From NCBI RefSeq assembly GCF_003003285.1, contig NZ_PVTP01000010.1:83817-147816 (forward strand): a DNA stretch of 64,000 nucleotides, read 5' to 3'. This document shows, one piece after another, positions 43,288 through 53,709 of the stretch. Source of the DNA: Yoonia maritima. GTDB lineage: Bacteria; Pseudomonadota; Alphaproteobacteria; Rhodobacterales; Rhodobacteraceae. Both the position numbers and the translations under genes were made by a program. Position 1 is the first letter of the stretch; each line of letters opens with the position of its first letter. The notes beneath the pieces were generated by a model that did no database searches, was not told where the DNA came from, and saw nothing but the letters and a program-made list of their open reading frames with translations.

Positions 43288-44463
43288 ATGGTGTTCCCCG
43301 AGCGGTTTTCGAACCTCCCGGTTGCGACGTGGCCCCGTTTGCGTGCGTTACTTGACGTACCGACAACGGCCTCGGACGTGATCAATATGACGATTGGCGA
43401 ACCGCGCCATGCGTTTCCTGCGTTCGTGGGCGATATTCTTGCGGCTAATTTGCAGGGCTTTGCAAAGTATCCGAACAATAACGGCACTGATGACTTGCTT
43501 GATGCGATTGCCGGGTTTTTGAACCGCCGTTACGGGCTGGATCTTGCGCATGACCAAATCCTGACACTGAACGGAACGCGTGAGGGGCTGTATAACGCTG
43601 CGATGGCGTTGAGCCCTGAAGAAAAGAACGGCCAGCCGGTTATTCTGACGCCGAACCCGTTTTATCAGGTGTATGCTGTTGCTGCGCTGTCTGTCGGGGC
43701 CGAGCCGATTTACGTCCCGGCGACCGAAAGCAGCGGTCACTTGCCAGATTTCCATGCGTTGCCTGATGACGTTCTGGCACGCACGACGATTGCGTATATC
43801 TGTTCGCCGGCAAACCCACAGGGTGCTGTGGCTGATGCGGAATATTGGCGTGCGTTGATCACGCTGGCTGAAAAGCATGGCTTCGTCATTTTTGCTGATG
43901 AATGCTATTCCGAAATTTATCGCGACACGCCGCCAGTCGGTGCATTGCAAATCGCGACCGAGATGGGTGCAGATCCTGATCGGGTGGTGATTTTTCATTC
44001 GCTGTCGAAACGGTCGAACTTGCCGGGTTTGCGGTCTGGGTTCTGTGCTGGTGGTACAAAATCCATCGCGCGTATTCGGCAGCTACGCGCCTTTGCGGGC
44101 GCACCTTTGCCAGAGCCACTACAGGCGGTTGCAGCCAAGGTCTGGGATGACGAAGCGCATGTCGAAGAAAATCGCGCGCTTTATCATCAGAAATACGAAA
44201 TCGCGGATCAGATATTCGGGCATGTGCCGGGGTATCAATCGCCACAGGCGGGTTTCTTTCTATGGCTGCCTGTTGAAGACGGCGAAGCTGCAGCAGTGAA
44301 GCTATGGCAGGAAACAGGTGTTCGGGTTCTGCCCGGCGCGTACCTAAGTCGCGATGTCGCGGGTGAGAACCCCGGCGCAAGTTACATTCGGGTCGCTATG
44401 GTGGCCCCAACACAAGAAATGCAGCGCGGACTGACTTTGATCCGTGACTGTTTGTATGGTTGA
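43288..44463 (+). CDS. Class I/II aminotransferase, probable succinyldiaminopimelate transaminase (DapC-like)
   Basis: The 391-residue PLP aminotransferase shows [31 protein letters not shown], and the PLP lysine in [16 protein letters not shown] (K241). The R-x-A region near the C-terminus is also typical. The GEP..FP N-terminus and overall pattern fit N-succinyldiaminopimelate aminotransferases, which would serve the same lysine pathway as dapB at 33.9 kb. Its stop overlaps a possible TTG, and ftsK's ATG is 12 bases downstream. Confidence 0.85.
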   Translation: MVFPERFSNLPVATWPRLRALLDVPTTASDVINMTIGEPRHAFPAFVGDILAANLQGFAKYPNNNGTDDLLDAIAGFLNRRYGLDLAHDQILTLNGTREGLYNAAMALSPEEKNGQPVILTPNPFYQVYAVAALSVGAEPIYVPATESSGHLPDFHALPDDVLARTTIAYICSPANPQGAVADAEYWRALITLAEKHGFVIFADECYSEIYRDTPPVGALQIATEMGADPDRVVIFHSLSKRSNLPGLRSGFCAGGTKSIARIRQLRAFAGAPLPEPLQAVAAKVWDDEAHVEENRALYHQKYEIADQIFGHVPGYQSPQAGFFLWLPVEDGEAAAVKLWQETGVRVLPGAYLSRDVAGENPGASYIRVAMVAPTQEMQRGLTLIRDCLYG

Positions 44464-44474
44464 GGACGGTAAAG

Positions 44475-47400
44475 ATGGCATCATATCAAACACGGCAGCG
44501 GGACCCTCTTTTGGATAGTGCGACGCAAGCAGCGCTTGAAAAGCGCAGCAAGGAATTGCTGGGTCTTGGGCTTGGCTTTGTGGGCCTGATCATTGCCATG
44601 ATCGTCGGTAGCTATTCGCCTGACGACCCAAGCTGGATTTCTGCGACTGATGCCCCTGTCCAAAACTGGCTGGGCCATTTTGGTGCGTCTATTGCTGCGC
44701 CGCTGATGATGGTTGTTGGTCTTGGAATTTGGGTTGTGCCTGTGTTGCTGATCGCTTGGGGTGCGCGTTTTGTGCTGCACCACGGTCAAGACCGTGCGAT
44801 GGGTCGCATCATCTTTGCCCCAGTCGCGATTGTTGTTGGTGCTGTCTATGCGGCGACGCTGACCCCGGGCACTGAATGGCCTGCCAATTTTGGGATGGGT
44901 GGTCTTTTTGGTGATACCGTTTTGGGTGTGATCCTGACTATCGTTCCGTTTGGCGCAGTTTTTGGCGTTAAGCTGCTTTCGTTACTGACAGGCGTTGCGC
45001 TGGTTGCTTTGATGGCTTTTGCGCTTGGGTTTACTCGGCCTGAGTTGCGTATTGCTGGGCGGTTCCTGCTGCTTGGGACAGTGATGCTGTATGCGACACT
45101 GCTTAAGCTTGTTGGGAAGGGCGCTGCATTGTCTGCAAAGGCTGCACAGGGCATGAACGCTAACCTGCAAACATATCGCGCCACCGCAGCAGAGCGCCGG
45201 GCAACAACTGATTTCATGGATGAAGATGTGTTAGAGGACACGTTTGCCGATCCAGCCCCAAGCGTACCCGATTTTAAGGCTCGCGCTGCCGCCGTTGTGC
45301 GTGCACGCCCTGCGATGCCTGTGTCTGAACCACCGGTGACTGGTGGTGCACCAAAGATGCCGCCTGCGCCGCCCTTAACCGCGTCGCGCAACATCGAAGC
45401 ACCGCGTGTTGAGGCGCAGCCTGTCGCAACGCCAGAGCCAGCACCTGCAACAGGCGGGAGCTTTCTGTCTGGGCTGTTGAAGCGCAATGATCCGATGCCA
45501 GAGCCAGAGTTGGTGACGCCTGCGCCGATTGAACCAATCGCGCCGCTGAACAATGATTCTGACCGGGTTAGCACGCGTATTGCCAATGCGATTAAGGCGC
45601 GTGAGATTCCCCCTTCGCCGACTGGTGTCCGTCTTGAACCGGCACTGACTGCTGGTCGTGGTCCTAAACCGCTTGTCTTTGGGCAGCGCGAAGAGCCTAT
45701 GGTCGCTGCGCAGCCTGCTGTTCAGGAACCCATGTCCGCACCTGCGCCAGCGCCTGTGCAAGAACGCGCGCCAATCGCCGAGCTTGAGCCGATGCCAGAG
45801 CTGGATGATGAGGACACAACGCAGCCAAACATGGACGCGGCACCTTATGTTGCAGCGCCACATATGCCGATTCCACCGGCGCATGTTCCCGTAGCACCAG
45901 CTGCTACAGCGCGGGTTGCTGCGGCACCGGTTGCTGCACCGACGCCTGAACCACGTGCCGTGGTTCAGCATCCGCCAAAGCGTGCGCCACAGCCATCGCG
46001 CCAAGCAAAGGCTGAAGCCCAACCTGCATTGGCGTTTGACGACAAATACGCAGATTACGAGCACCCGCCGCTTAATCTGTTGATGAACCCAATCGACGTT
46101 CAGCGTCATCACCTGAGCGATAATGCGCTGGAACAGAATGCGCGTATGCTGGAAAGCGTTCTGGATGACTATGGTGTTAAAGGCGAAATCACATCTGTGC
46201 GCCCCGGCCCCGTTGTCACCATGTACGAGCTTGAACCCGCACCGGGTTTGAAAGCGAGCCGTGTGATCGGCCTGTCTGACGATATCGCGCGTTCGATGTC
46301 CGCACTTGCTGCACGTGTCTCGACCGTGCCGGGTCGTACCGTGATCGGTATCGAATTGCCTAACGAAAACCGTGAAAAGGTTGTGCTGCGCGAAATCCTT
46401 TCGCACCGTGATTTTGGTGATGGTAACCAGAAACTGCCGCTTGCGCTGGGCAAAGACATTGGCGGCGAGCCTATCGTTGCGAACCTTGCAAAGATGCCTC
46501 ACTTGCTGATCGCGGGTACGACGGGTTCAGGTAAGTCGGTTGCGATCAACACCATGATCCTATCGCTGCTTTACAAGCTGACGCCCGAAGAATGCCGTAT
46601 GATCATGATCGACCCCAAGATGCTGGAACTGTCCGTCTATGACGGCATTCCGCACCTGTTGTCCCCGGTTGTGACCGACCCGAAAAAGGCAGTTGTTGCC
46701 CTGAAGTGGGTCGTGGGCGAAATGGAAGAGCGTTACCGCAAGATGTCCAAAATGGGCGTGCGGAACATTGATGGCTATAACGGCCGCGTCAAAGACGCGC
46801 TCTCCAAGAATGAGATGTTCAGCCGCACTGTTCAGACCGGGTTTGATGATGAAACCGGCGATCCAGTGTTCGAGACTGAAGAGTTCGCGCCAGAGGTGCT
46901 GCCTTATATCGTCGTGATCGTCGATGAGATGGCCGACCTGATGATGGTTGCCGGTAAAGAGATCGAGGCCTGCATTCAGCGCCTTGCGCAGATGGCGCGT
47001 GCGTCGGGTATCCACCTGATCATGGCAACACAGCGTCCGTCGGTTGACGTTATCACCGGTACGATCAAGGCGAACTTCCCAACTCGGATTTCATTCCAAG
47101 TGACGTCGAAAATCGATAGCCGCACGATCCTTGGTGAAATGGGTGCTGAGCAGCTGTTGGGCATGGGTGACATGCTTTATATGGCGGGCGGTTCCAAGAT
47201 TACCCGCGTTCATGGTCCGTTTGTCAGCGATGAAGAAGTCGAAGAAATCGTGAACCACCTTAAGGGCTTTGGTCCGCCAGAGTACATGTCTGGTGTCGTC
47301 GAAGGTCCGCCAGAGGGCACAGAAAGCAACATTGATCTGGTGTTGGGGCTGGGTGACGGATCAGACACCGAGAATGCCCTGTACGACACTGCAGTGGCGA

Positions 47401-47564
47401 TTGTGATCAAGGACCGGAAATGTTCGACGTCGTATATCCAGCGCAAACTGGCGATCGGCTATAACAAAGCCGCGCGTCTGGTTGAGCAGATGGAAGACGA
47501 AGGTGTCGTCAGTTCGGCCAACCACGTTGGTAAGCGCGAGATCTTGGTGCCAGAGCAGCATTAA
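44475..47564 (+). CDS. ftsK: DNA translocase FtsK
   Basis: FtsK is the septal motor that pumps chromosome ends apart and activates XerCD at dif. The product of about 1030 residues has four membrane helices within the first 200 residues and a long Pro/Ala/Glu-rich linker (about 270-520). The RecA-like motor follows, with Walker A GTTGSGKS at 681-688 and Walker [14 protein letters not shown], then a C-terminal gamma winged helix ([20 protein letters not shown]) that reads KOPS sites. ATG 44475, with GAGG nine bases upstream, is chosen over the upstream in-frame 44460. Confidence 0.97.
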   Translation: MASYQTRQRDPLLDSATQAALEKRSKELLGLGLGFVGLIIAMIVGSYSPDDPSWISATDAPVQNWLGHFGASIAAPLMMVVGLGIWVVPVLLIAWGARFVLHHGQDRAMGRIIFAPVAIVVGAVYAATLTPGTEWPANFGMGGLFGDTVLGVILTIVPFGAVFGVKLLSLLTGVALVALMAFALGFTRPELRIAGRFLLLGTVMLYATLLKLVGKGAALSAKAAQGMNANLQTYRATAAERRATTDFMDEDVLEDTFADPAPSVPDFKARAAAVVRARPAMPVSEPPVTGGAPKMPPAPPLTASRNIEAPRVEAQPVATPEPAPATGGSFLSGLLKRNDPMPEPELVTPAPIEPIAPLNNDSDRVSTRIANAIKAREIPPSPTGVRLEPALTAGRGPKPLVFGQREEPMVAAQPAVQEPMSAPAPAPVQERAPIAELEPMPELDDEDTTQPNMDAAPYVAAPHMPIPPAHVPVAPAATARVAAAPVAAPTPEPRAVVQHPPKRAPQPSRQAKAEAQPALAFDDKYADYEHPPLNLLMNPIDVQRHHLSDNALEQNARMLESVLDDYGVKGEITSVRPGPVVTMYELEPAPGLKASRVIGLSDDIARSMSALAARVSTVPGRTVIGIELPNENREKVVLREILSHRDFGDGNQKLPLALGKDIGGEPIVANLAKMPHLLIAGTTGSGKSVAINTMILSLLYKLTPEECRMIMIDPKMLELSVYDGIPHLLSPVVTDPKKAVVALKWVVGEMEERYRKMSKMGVRNIDGYNGRVKDALSKNEMFSRTVQTGFDDETGDPVFETEEFAPEVLPYIVVIVDEMADLMMVAGKEIEACIQRLAQMARASGIHLIMATQRPSVDVITGTIKANFPTRISFQVTSKIDSRTILGEMGAEQLLGMGDMLYMAGGSKITRVHGPFVSDEEVEEIVNHLKGFGPPEYMSGVVEGPPEGTESNIDLVLGLGDGSDTENALYDTAVAIVIKDRKCSTSYIQRKLAIGYNKAARLVEQMEDEGVVSSANHVGKREILVPEQH

Positions 47565-47593
47565 TCGCGTATTTGATGTAAAAATACCCAAAG

Positions 47594-47613
47594 TTTGGCC
47601 GTTCGCGGCCAAA
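47594..47613 (+). terminator. Stem-loop with TTCG loop after ftsK
   Basis: TTTGGCCG (47594-47601) pairs perfectly with CGGCCAAA (47606-47613) across a TTCG tetraloop, 30 bases past the ftsK stop. No T run follows, so it may be a weak terminator or a 3'-end stabiliser. Confidence 0.45.
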
Positions 47614-47684
47614 TGAGTGGGAGATTGCTGGCCGCGCATATACTTTTAATATTAAGTATCTACGCTAAGCGAAGCATTGAATGA

Positions 47685-48743
47685 GTGGTTGGTCCGTTGC
47701 CTGTCGAAACGATATATACCCTAGCTGAATCAAATATTACGATTTCTGATGGTGCACAGTTGTCAGGGATTACCCAAGGTGATGGAACGCATCTGGTTGG
47801 TAAGACGATTACGTTGAACAATAATAGTTGGCAGGCTGTTAACATCATTGATGACAACGCGAACTTTCAGGATTCGAGCAATGGTCAGACCTTGGATGGG
47901 GCTCAAACCTATGATGGTGTGGCATATGCAGGCGGAGAACGCGTAGAGGCAGAGTATGGGCTAACGTTGCAGGACCCTGACGGGAATACTTACTTTGTTC
48001 GTGGTTTCAATATTAACGAAGCCGGAGGCGGGGCTTCTTATGCGACCGTTGAAGGGCTTGCATTTGTCGGTGGTGTCGGTGGCTTCCCTCCTGTTGGTGT
48101 GCCGCTCACGGTTGTGTCCAGCCAAGAGGGGCCCAGTAACCCGTATACGGCGCTTGCCTCTCCACCGTGCTTTACGCGCGGTTGTCGCTTGGAAACCCCA
48201 TTTGGATTGACCGCAGTCGAAGATATTAAAGTGGGTGATCTTGTTTCGACGCTTGATGATGGTCCGCAAATTGTGCGCTGGGTCGGCGTGAAACGTCTGC
48301 CTGCGGCAGCGCTGGCAACTACACCTAAATTCCGCCCAGTGCTCGTCAAAAAAGACGGGTTTGGTCCTGGGCAGCCTAACTGTGACATCCTGCTGTCACC
48401 GCAGCATCGTATTTTGATTACTGGTTGGCGGGCAGAGTTGCTGTTTGGTGAAGATGAAATTTTGGTGCCTGCGATTAAACTGCTAAATGATCAAGCTATT
48501 GTTTCTAAACATTGTTTAGAAGGCGTTGAGTATTATCATGTGATGTTCGATCAGCATCAAATTGTCCGATGTGATGGGCTTTGGACAGAAAGCTATCTTC
48601 CAAATGTTGCTGAAGTAGACGCGATTGAAACCCAAAAAGAAGTTGTTGCACTGTTCCCAGAGCTTGCTGCAGCAACCGCGCACAACGCCGCACGGCTTTG
48701 CGTGTCAGATAAGCGTACTTCGGTCATCCGCGTGGGATCATAG
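47685..48743 (+). CDS. Hint-domain protein
   Basis: The 352-residue protein has an N-terminal half rich in Gly, Asn and Asp with repeated beta-like turns (ITISDGAQL.., LTLQDPDGNTYFVRGF). A Hint domain follows from about residue 162: CFTRGCRLETPFGLTAVEDI, KVGDLVSTLDDG.QIVRWVG, then LLSPQHRILITGW and YHVMFDQHQIVRCDGLWTES. Such proteins are common in Rhodobacterales and often secreted; the Hint fold may allow self-processing at the Cys. The start is uncertain: GTG 47685 is used, and TTG 47700 is possible. Confidence 0.85.
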   Translation: MVGPLPVETIYTLAESNITISDGAQLSGITQGDGTHLVGKTITLNNNSWQAVNIIDDNANFQDSSNGQTLDGAQTYDGVAYAGGERVEAEYGLTLQDPDGNTYFVRGFNINEAGGGASYATVEGLAFVGGVGGFPPVGVPLTVVSSQEGPSNPYTALASPPCFTRGCRLETPFGLTAVEDIKVGDLVSTLDDGPQIVRWVGVKRLPAAALATTPKFRPVLVKKDGFGPGQPNCDILLSPQHRILITGWRAELLFGEDEILVPAIKLLNDQAIVSKHCLEGVEYYHVMFDQHQIVRCDGLWTESYLPNVAEVDAIETQKEVVALFPELAAATAHNAARLCVSDKRTSVIRVGS

Positions 48744-48754
48744 GCCGACAGTTG

Positions 48755-48786
48755 TTACGCCGAGAACGAATTTACTCTCGGCGTAA
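48755..48786. terminator. Stem-loop between convergent Hint and lipoprotein genes
   Basis: TTACGCCGAGA (48755-48765) and TCTCGGCGTAA (48776-48786) form a perfect 11-bp stem with a 10-base loop. It lies between two convergent stops. T runs are absent, so termination efficiency is uncertain. Confidence 0.55.
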
Positions 48787-48798
48787 GGTCACAGCCTG

Positions 48799-49401
48799 TC
48801 AGTCTGTATTGGCGATAATGCCCCCAACAACAAGGCTTTCGCTGTCATTCCCAGCAAATGCTCCAACGACCGCATCAGTACCAACAACACCATCTAGGTT
48901 TGCAGTAAGGTCTTCGTAAGTTACTGTTCCCCCAAGATTTGTTCCCGAGAAATTACCAGTCACAACAAGAGCTCCGTCGTCGCCGGTTACTGAGCCGGTA
49001 TCAAAGGCAGCGATCAGTGTAATATCACCCGTCACGAATGTTTCGCTGTCTTGGTCAACATGCGTGAGAGCATAGGTTCCCTCGTAGCTGACTGTTCCGG
49101 TTGTAATCGCGTCGCCGGGGTCTGACGCAGGCGCAATTCCGGCAACACCGACAAAGTTGGTTGTACCATCTACAAGCCCGTAGGAATAAGCGTACCCGGT
49201 CAGCGCTGTCCCGACTACTGAAAGATCAGAATGCGATCCCGAACCATCGTCGTCTTCATAATTTTGATCGGGAATTTCGCCCTCATCAGATAGTGTGACA
49301 ATGCTAGCGCTCGGGGTGTTGCCTTCGCCAAAACCTTGGTCTTCGCATGCTGCTAAGCTAAGGCTTGAGATGAAAATAAGTAGGCCGCGTGTATATGCCA
49401 T
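48799..49401 (-). CDS. Lipoprotein with transferrin-binding-protein-like beta-barrel domain
   Basis: The 200-residue protein has a lipoprotein signal peptide ending SLSLAAC (lipobox Cys19). An acidic linker follows, then a small Gly/Asp-rich beta domain ending GTVTYEDLTANLDGVVG and AVVGAFAGNDSESLVVGGII. This pattern resembles the C-terminal barrel of TbpB/FHbp-like surface lipoproteins. No iron-uptake genes are adjacent. Localisation is well supported; the fold and role are inferred. Confidence 0.7.
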   Translation of the reverse strand: MAYTRGLLIFISSLSLAACEDQGFGEGNTPSASIVTLSDEGEIPDQNYEDDDGSGSHSDLSVVGTALTGYAYSYGLVDGTTNFVGVAGIAPASDPGDAITTGTVSYEGTYALTHVDQDSETFVTGDITLIAAFDTGSVTGDDGALVVTGNFSGTNLGGTVTYEDLTANLDGVVGTDAVVGAFAGNDSESLVVGGIIANTD

Positions 49402-49481
49402 CTGCGTTCACTTTCAAAATGATCAAATCATCTTAACGTTCCCATATGGCGGGCTAAAATAAAACCTATAAGTGTAATGCG

Positions 49482-49513
49482 AAAAAACCCCGTTTGATTT
49501 CTCAAACGGGGTT
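49482..49513 (-). terminator. Rho-independent terminator of rpsU
   Basis: AACCCCGTTTGA (49486-49497) pairs with TCAAACGGGGTT (49502-49513) across a TTTC loop. On the minus strand the stem runs into a T-rich tract (49482-49487). It follows the rpsU stop by about 22 bases. Confidence 0.9.
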
Positions 49514-49535
49514 CAAATTTGTCACGTTGGGTTGC

Positions 49536-49742
49536 TTAGAGCAAACCTTCGCGCTGGAGCTTTTTCCGAGCCAGCTTGCGCTGACGGCGGATAGCTTCTG
49601 CTTTTTCACGCGCCTTACGTACTGACGGTTTTTCGAAATGTTGCTTAAGCTTCATTTCACGAAAAACGCCTTCACGCTGAAGTTTCTTTTTCAGAGCACG
49701 CAACGCCTGATCGACGTTGTTATCACGAACACTAACCTGCAT
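49536..49742 (-). CDS. rpsU: 30S ribosomal protein S21
   Basis: This small-subunit protein, needed for initiation on the 30S, is 68 residues long and very basic. It begins [20 protein letters not shown], followed by [12 protein letters not shown] and [20 protein letters not shown], the bS21 signature. It is a single-gene unit with its own terminator. It is divergent from the COQ9 gene, and the 108-base gap holds both promoters. Confidence 0.97.
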   Translation of the reverse strand: MQVSVRDNNVDQALRALKKKLQREGVFREMKLKQHFEKPSVRKAREKAEAIRRQRKLARKKLQREGLL

Positions 49743-49850
49743 GTGGTTTTCACCACCTCTCTAAGTTGGATTTGCAAAAATTGCAGGAAGTGGGCAGATA
49801 GCAAAGGTGGGCTAGTTTGTCTAGTACCCGTGGCCGTGAGGAGAATACCG

Positions 49851-50549
49851 ATGACTAAGACTGCTATTACATCTGATAAGGCAAAGTTATTGGATGCGAT
49901 ACTACCGCATGTCGCCTTTGATGGCTGGTCGCCCGCCGCGTTTAAGATGGCTGTTAGTGACGTGGGAATTCCGGACGCGGAAGCGAAGGCAAGCTGCCCG
50001 CGTGGCGCAGTTGATTTGGCGATTGCGTTTCATCAGCAAGGTGACGCAGCGATGGTCGCAGGTTTGATGGCTACCGATATGTCTGAACTAAGGTTTCGTG
50101 ACAAGGTTGCGACAGCGATTCGGCTGCGTTTATCCGCCGTTGATGATAAAGAAGCTGTGCGCCGGGGTACGACATTATTTGCGATGCCCCATATGGCGGC
50201 GGATGGGGCAAAGTTGATCTGGGGCACTGCTGATGCGATTTGGAATGCGCTTGGTGATACGTCACGTGATGTGAATTGGTATAGCAAGCGCATGACCCTT
50301 TCTGCTGTGTATGCGTCTGTTGTTTTATATTGGCTGGGCGACGACAGTTTGGACGGTCAGGCGACTGATGCATTTATCGACCGCCGTATTGATGATGTCA
50401 TGAAATTCGAGAAGGTGAAGGCGCAGGTGAATGCAAGCCCATTGCTAAAGCCGTTCACGGGATCGTTAGGTAAAATTCTATCCGGCGTACGGGCCCCTGC
50501 GGGATCAGTCCCCGATGACTTGCCGGGTGTTTGGAAGGATCCGCAATGA
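49851..50549 (+). CDS. COQ9 family ubiquinone biosynthesis protein
   Basis: The 232-residue helical protein of the COQ9/TetR-like fold begins LLDAILPHVAFDGWSPAAFK, with a HTH-like N-terminal part. The conserved C-terminal section DVNWYSKRMTLSAVYASVVLYWLGDDS follows. COQ9 binds lipids and assists the COQ7 hydroxylase in ubiquinone synthesis. ATG 49851 follows GAGGAG (49838-49843); an upstream in-frame start is rejected. Its stop overlaps the ATG of the quinone oxidoreductase gene by 4 bases, which supports a shared quinone role. Confidence 0.93.
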   Translation: MTKTAITSDKAKLLDAILPHVAFDGWSPAAFKMAVSDVGIPDAEAKASCPRGAVDLAIAFHQQGDAAMVAGLMATDMSELRFRDKVATAIRLRLSAVDDKEAVRRGTTLFAMPHMAADGAKLIWGTADAIWNALGDTSRDVNWYSKRMTLSAVYASVVLYWLGDDSLDGQATDAFIDRRIDDVMKFEKVKAQVNASPLLKPFTGSLGKILSGVRAPAGSVPDDLPGVWKDPQ

Positions 50550-51523
50550 TGAAGGCCGTTGAGATTTCCCAGCCCGGTGGGCCGGATGTACTGACGTTAG
50601 TTGATCGGCCGATGCCAGAGCCTGCCCATGATGATGTATTGATTAAGGTCGCGTTTGCTGGGGTGAACCGACCGGATGCATTGCAACGGGCGGGGCTGTA
50701 TAATCCACCTAAGAATGCGAGCGATCTTCCGGGGCTAGAAGCATCTGGTGAAGTTGTCGCCGTGGGTGCAGGTGTTACATCGGTTGCTGTCGGTGATCAG
50801 GTTTGTGCGCTGTTGCCGGGCGGGGGGTACGCTGAATATGTCACGACACCTGCTGCACATTGTTTGCGTGTCCCCGCAGGCCTTAGTATGGCGCAATCGG
50901 CTTGTTTGCCGGAAACGTTTTTCACTGTTTGGTCTAACGTGTTCATGCGCGGTGGCTTGCAGGCGGGCGAACGGTTCTTGGTACATGGGGGCAGTTCAGG
51001 GATCGGGACGACGGCGATCCAACTGGCCAAAGCTTTTGGCGCACGCGTGTTTACCACCGCTGGAAGCGACGAAAAATGCAGGGCGTGCGTCGACTTGGGT
51101 GCCGAAGCTGCGTTCAACTATCGCGACGTCGATTTTGTTGAAAAAATGCAAGCTGTTGGTGGGGCTGATCTGATCCTTGATATGGTCGGAGGCCCTTATA
51201 TTCAGCGAAACCTGAAATCCTTGGCTGATGACGGCCGGCTGGTCCAGATCGCGTTTCTGCAAGGGCCAAAGGTCGAATTGAACCTGATGCAACTTATGAT
51301 GCGGCGTTTGACAGTGACCGGATCAACCCTGCGCCCGCAGTCGGATTTAGCCAAAGCACGTATCGCGGATCAACTACGATCCAAGGTGTGGCCGTTGATT
51401 GAAGCGGGCAAAGTTACCCCTGTCATGGATCAGGAATTCGCCATTGAGGACGCAGCACTGGCCCACGCGCGGATGGAAAGCAGTGCGCATATTGGAAAGA
51501 TTGTTCTGCGCGTCGGTACCTGA
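50546..51523 (+). CDS. NAD(P)H-quinone oxidoreductase (zeta-crystallin / PIG3 type)
   Basis: The 325-residue medium-chain dehydrogenase/reductase lacks zinc ligands. It begins MMKAVEISQPGGPDVLTLVD, with VKVAFAGVNRPDALQRAGLY then P....LPGLEASGEVVAVG. The NADP-binding motif is HGGSSGIGTTAIQLAKAFGA near residue 150. PIG3-like members reduce quinones with NADPH. It overlaps the COQ9 gene by 4 bases; two ATGs are adjacent at the start. Confidence 0.93.
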   Translation: MMKAVEISQPGGPDVLTLVDRPMPEPAHDDVLIKVAFAGVNRPDALQRAGLYNPPKNASDLPGLEASGEVVAVGAGVTSVAVGDQVCALLPGGGYAEYVTTPAAHCLRVPAGLSMAQSACLPETFFTVWSNVFMRGGLQAGERFLVHGGSSGIGTTAIQLAKAFGARVFTTAGSDEKCRACVDLGAEAAFNYRDVDFVEKMQAVGGADLILDMVGGPYIQRNLKSLADDGRLVQIAFLQGPKVELNLMQLMMRRLTVTGSTLRPQSDLAKARIADQLRSKVWPLIEAGKVTPVMDQEFAIEDAALAHARMESSAHIGKIVLRVGT

Positions 51524-51560
51524 CAAGTTGGCGATACCAAACCGCTAAGTGGGCGTGGCT

Positions 51561-51983
51561 ATGAACAAAGTGAAAAGCAAAATAGCGGTGCTGTCCGTTC
51601 TGGCCTTTTCGGGCTGTGCAGTACATCAGGACCGGACGGGGTATTCTGAGGCATGGTATTACGAACGCTTATCACCATATTACAAAAATACATTATCGTT
51701 TAGACCGCGGGTATCCTTGCGAGCGGTTCGCGAGTTGGTCGGAACGGAAGTCATACACCCAAATGGGGTAGTCGGGCATGCAGACTATTTCAGAAGTGAT
51801 ATCGAGATATTTTTTGCTGCGGCTATCGCGGATCAAGGGGAACGGCTAGATTTGGCACGGTCTGCGATCCGCATAACTTGCCCTGAAACAGATATAAGGG
51901 AAATTGAAGACAATATGGTTTATTCCGACGAGACCTACGTCGTTTTTGAGGGTGTTCGTTGTATTGGATACGCCACTTCGTAA
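51561..51983 (+). CDS. Hypothetical lipoprotein, 140 residues
   Basis: The small exported protein has a basic N-terminus (MNKVKSK), a hydrophobic segment and the lipobox LAFSGC (Cys19). The mature part is polar and mixed alpha/beta, with WYYERLSPYYKNTLSFRPRV and two later cysteines that may pair. No family is recognised. ATG 51561 is preferred to the in-frame GTG 51549 because it leaves a normal signal peptide. The gene reads as AT-richer than its neighbours. Confidence 0.65.
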   Translation: MNKVKSKIAVLSVLAFSGCAVHQDRTGYSEAWYYERLSPYYKNTLSFRPRVSLRAVRELVGTEVIHPNGVVGHADYFRSDIEIFFAAAIADQGERLDLARSAIRITCPETDIREIEDNMVYSDETYVVFEGVRCIGYATS

Positions 51984-52038
51984 ATCGGGTGCTTCAATTT
52001 AACATCTGCGACGAGTTGGTAGATGCTGTCCCTTAGCT

Positions 52039-52665
52039 CTACTTTTGCCGCGGTGGATAGGCTTTGTAGACGGGGAGGTGCCAGCCGAATTGGATGCTCC
52101 CCGCGCGGAGGGCGAAGGCGCTTCCTGCGCAGATGAGGAGTGCAGTCGGTTCTGGGATGTCGAAGTAAAGCGCGATTGAGGCTGCGATGCCGCCGGCCAT
52201 TGCGCAGGTGACGTATAGTTCACCTTGTTTTAGCACCAATGGGACTTCGTTGCAGACCACGTCGCGCATCAGCCCGCCAAAGCAGCCGGTGATGATGCCC
52301 ATGATGATCACGATGCTGGGTGGCTGATTGGTCGCGAGCGCGACTGCGACGCCAGCCGGTACGGCGACGGCAAGCGCACATGCGTCTAGCCACAAAATGG
52401 TTTTATATCTGCTTTCCAGCAGGTGGGCGGTCAGGAAAACCAGTAGCGCTGCCAGCGCCGCAACCCCAATGTAGGCGGGGTGATCGACCCAGAACACGAC
52501 GTCCCGATTTAGGATGATGTCGCGCAAGGTCCCGCCGCCGACAGCTGTCAGGCTGGCGATGAAGACAAACCCGACCAAGTCTAGCTGCGCGCGGCTGGCG
52601 ACCAGCGCGCCTGTGAGTGCAAACACAAACACCGATGCGTAATCGAGGAATGCGAGCAGTGTCAT
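52039..52665 (-). CDS. TRIC/YicG-type membrane protein (UPF0126)
   Basis: The 208-residue inner-membrane protein has about seven helices in two repeats, each with the family signature. The first repeat is [20 protein letters not shown] with [14 protein letters not shown]; the second contains [20 protein letters not shown]. Bacterial relatives of trimeric intracellular cation channels form homotrimeric K+ pores. It is adjacent to rnhA, with a 4-base overlap at its start. Confidence 0.92.
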   Translation of the reverse strand: MTLLAFLDYASVFVFALTGALVASRAQLDLVGFVFIASLTAVGGGTLRDIILNRDVVFWVDHPAYIGVAALAALLVFLTAHLLESRYKTILWLDACALAVAVPAGVAVALATNQPPSIVIIMGIITGCFGGLMRDVVCNEVPLVLKQGELYVTCAMAGGIAASIALYFDIPEPTALLICAGSAFALRAGSIQFGWHLPVYKAYPPRQK

Positions 52666-53114
52666 TTCTTGAACGGGGCCATGCCCGCGCGCGCGAGTTC
52701 ATCAGCGCGTTCATTTTCTGGGTGTCCGGCGTGCCCCTTAACCCATTCCCACGTCACGTCATGTGTCTGTACTGCGGCATCAAGCCTGCGCCACAGGTCT
52801 TCGTTTTTGACGGGTTTGTTGCTAGCGGTTTTCCAGCCGCGTTTCTTCCATCCGTGGATCCAGCCAGTGATCCCATCTTTGACATAAGAACTGTCGGTCA
52901 CGATGGTCAGTTTGGTTGGGCGGTCCAGCGTTTCAAGCGTGGTGATTGCGGCAAGCAGTTCCATCTTGTTGTTGGTTGTGTGGGCCTCGCCACCATTCAA
53001 TTCGCGTTCTTTTAGAACCTTATCGCCGTCGCGTGCGATCAAAAGAGCACCCCAACCGCCGGGGCCAGGATTACCGGAGCAGGCTCCGTCAGTGTAGGCG
53101 AATAGTTCAGGCAT
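52662..53114 (-). CDS. rnhA: Ribonuclease HI
   Basis: RNase HI degrades the RNA of RNA-DNA hybrids. The 150-residue protein has the full carboxylate set: Asp9 in [20 protein letters not shown], Glu in [10 protein letters not shown], Asp in [11 protein letters not shown], and the late Asp in [19 protein letters not shown] 53114 ([10 protein letters not shown]) gives the normal length; an extended frame to 53204 lies inside the methyltransferase gene. It overlaps the methyltransferase end by 8 bases. Confidence 0.96.
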   Translation of the reverse strand: MPELFAYTDGACSGNPGPGGWGALLIARDGDKVLKERELNGGEAHTTNNKMELLAAITTLETLDRPTKLTIVTDSSYVKDGITGWIHGWKKRGWKTASNKPVKNEDLWRRLDAAVQTHDVTWEWVKGHAGHPENERADELARAGMAPFKK

Positions 53115-53709
53115 TGGTCTCTTTCTTGGCGCGCATAATAACGAATGGGTCGGCGGTTCCAGCGAGCCCCTTTTCAACGCCTTCACGCGTGAAAACAATG
53201 GCAAAGCCGGCGTTGGTTAGCATGTTTTTGAGTTCATCAATGCTGACATAGGTATAGAGCCGTTCTATGGCGTCGCGGGCGGTGCCGGACCCTGTCTTCA
53301 TGCCAAGATGAAGAATGCCTGCAGGTTTTAACGACTGATGGATGGCGGAAAAGTGCTCTGGCAGCTTCTGCCTTGGTGCGTGCAGGAGGCTGAAGCTGGC
53401 CCAGACACCATCGTATTCGTCCGTCCCGATGATTTCATCAAATGTAGCTAAGCGCGCACCGATGTTGTGGTTTTGATTGGCAAATTCGATCATCCGAGGA
53501 GAAGCATCGACAGGATCAGGTGACAGTCCGGCAGCGCGCATATGCACCGAAGCTGTCGCTGGGCCGCAACCTAGATCGAGCACGCGCCCACCTTCGGGCA
53601 TCAGGTCGATAAATGCCTGAAGCGACGCGTCGGGTTTGGCGGTTTTGGTCAGCGCCGCATATTCCGCTGCTTTTTCATTATAGATCGCGATTGTTTTCGC
53701 GTCTGGCAT
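53107..53709 (-). CDS. Class I SAM-dependent methyltransferase
   Basis: The 200-residue protein has the AdoMet-binding motif [21 protein letters not shown], motif II-like [13 protein letters not shown], and [15 protein letters not shown] in the motif IV position. The substrate is unknown. It lies in a tight series ispH - methyltransferase - rnhA - TRIC, sharing a base with the ispH stop. Confidence 0.92.
   Translation of the reverse strand: MPDAKTIAIYNEKAAEYAALTKTAKPDASLQAFIDLMPEGGRVLDLGCGPATASVHMRAAGLSPDPVDASPRMIEFANQNHNIGARLATFDEIIGTDEYDGVWASFSLLHAPRQKLPEHFSAIHQSLKPAGILHLGMKTGSGTARDAIERLYTYVSIDELKNMLTNAGFAIVFTREGVEKGLAGTADPFVIMRAKKETNA

Noticed and set aside
45375..46502. Minus-strand ORF of 375 codons opposite ftsK
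   Set aside because: The Arg/Trp/Cys-rich composition is typical of a reverse-complement shadow over the Ala/Pro-rich linker and motor of ftsK.
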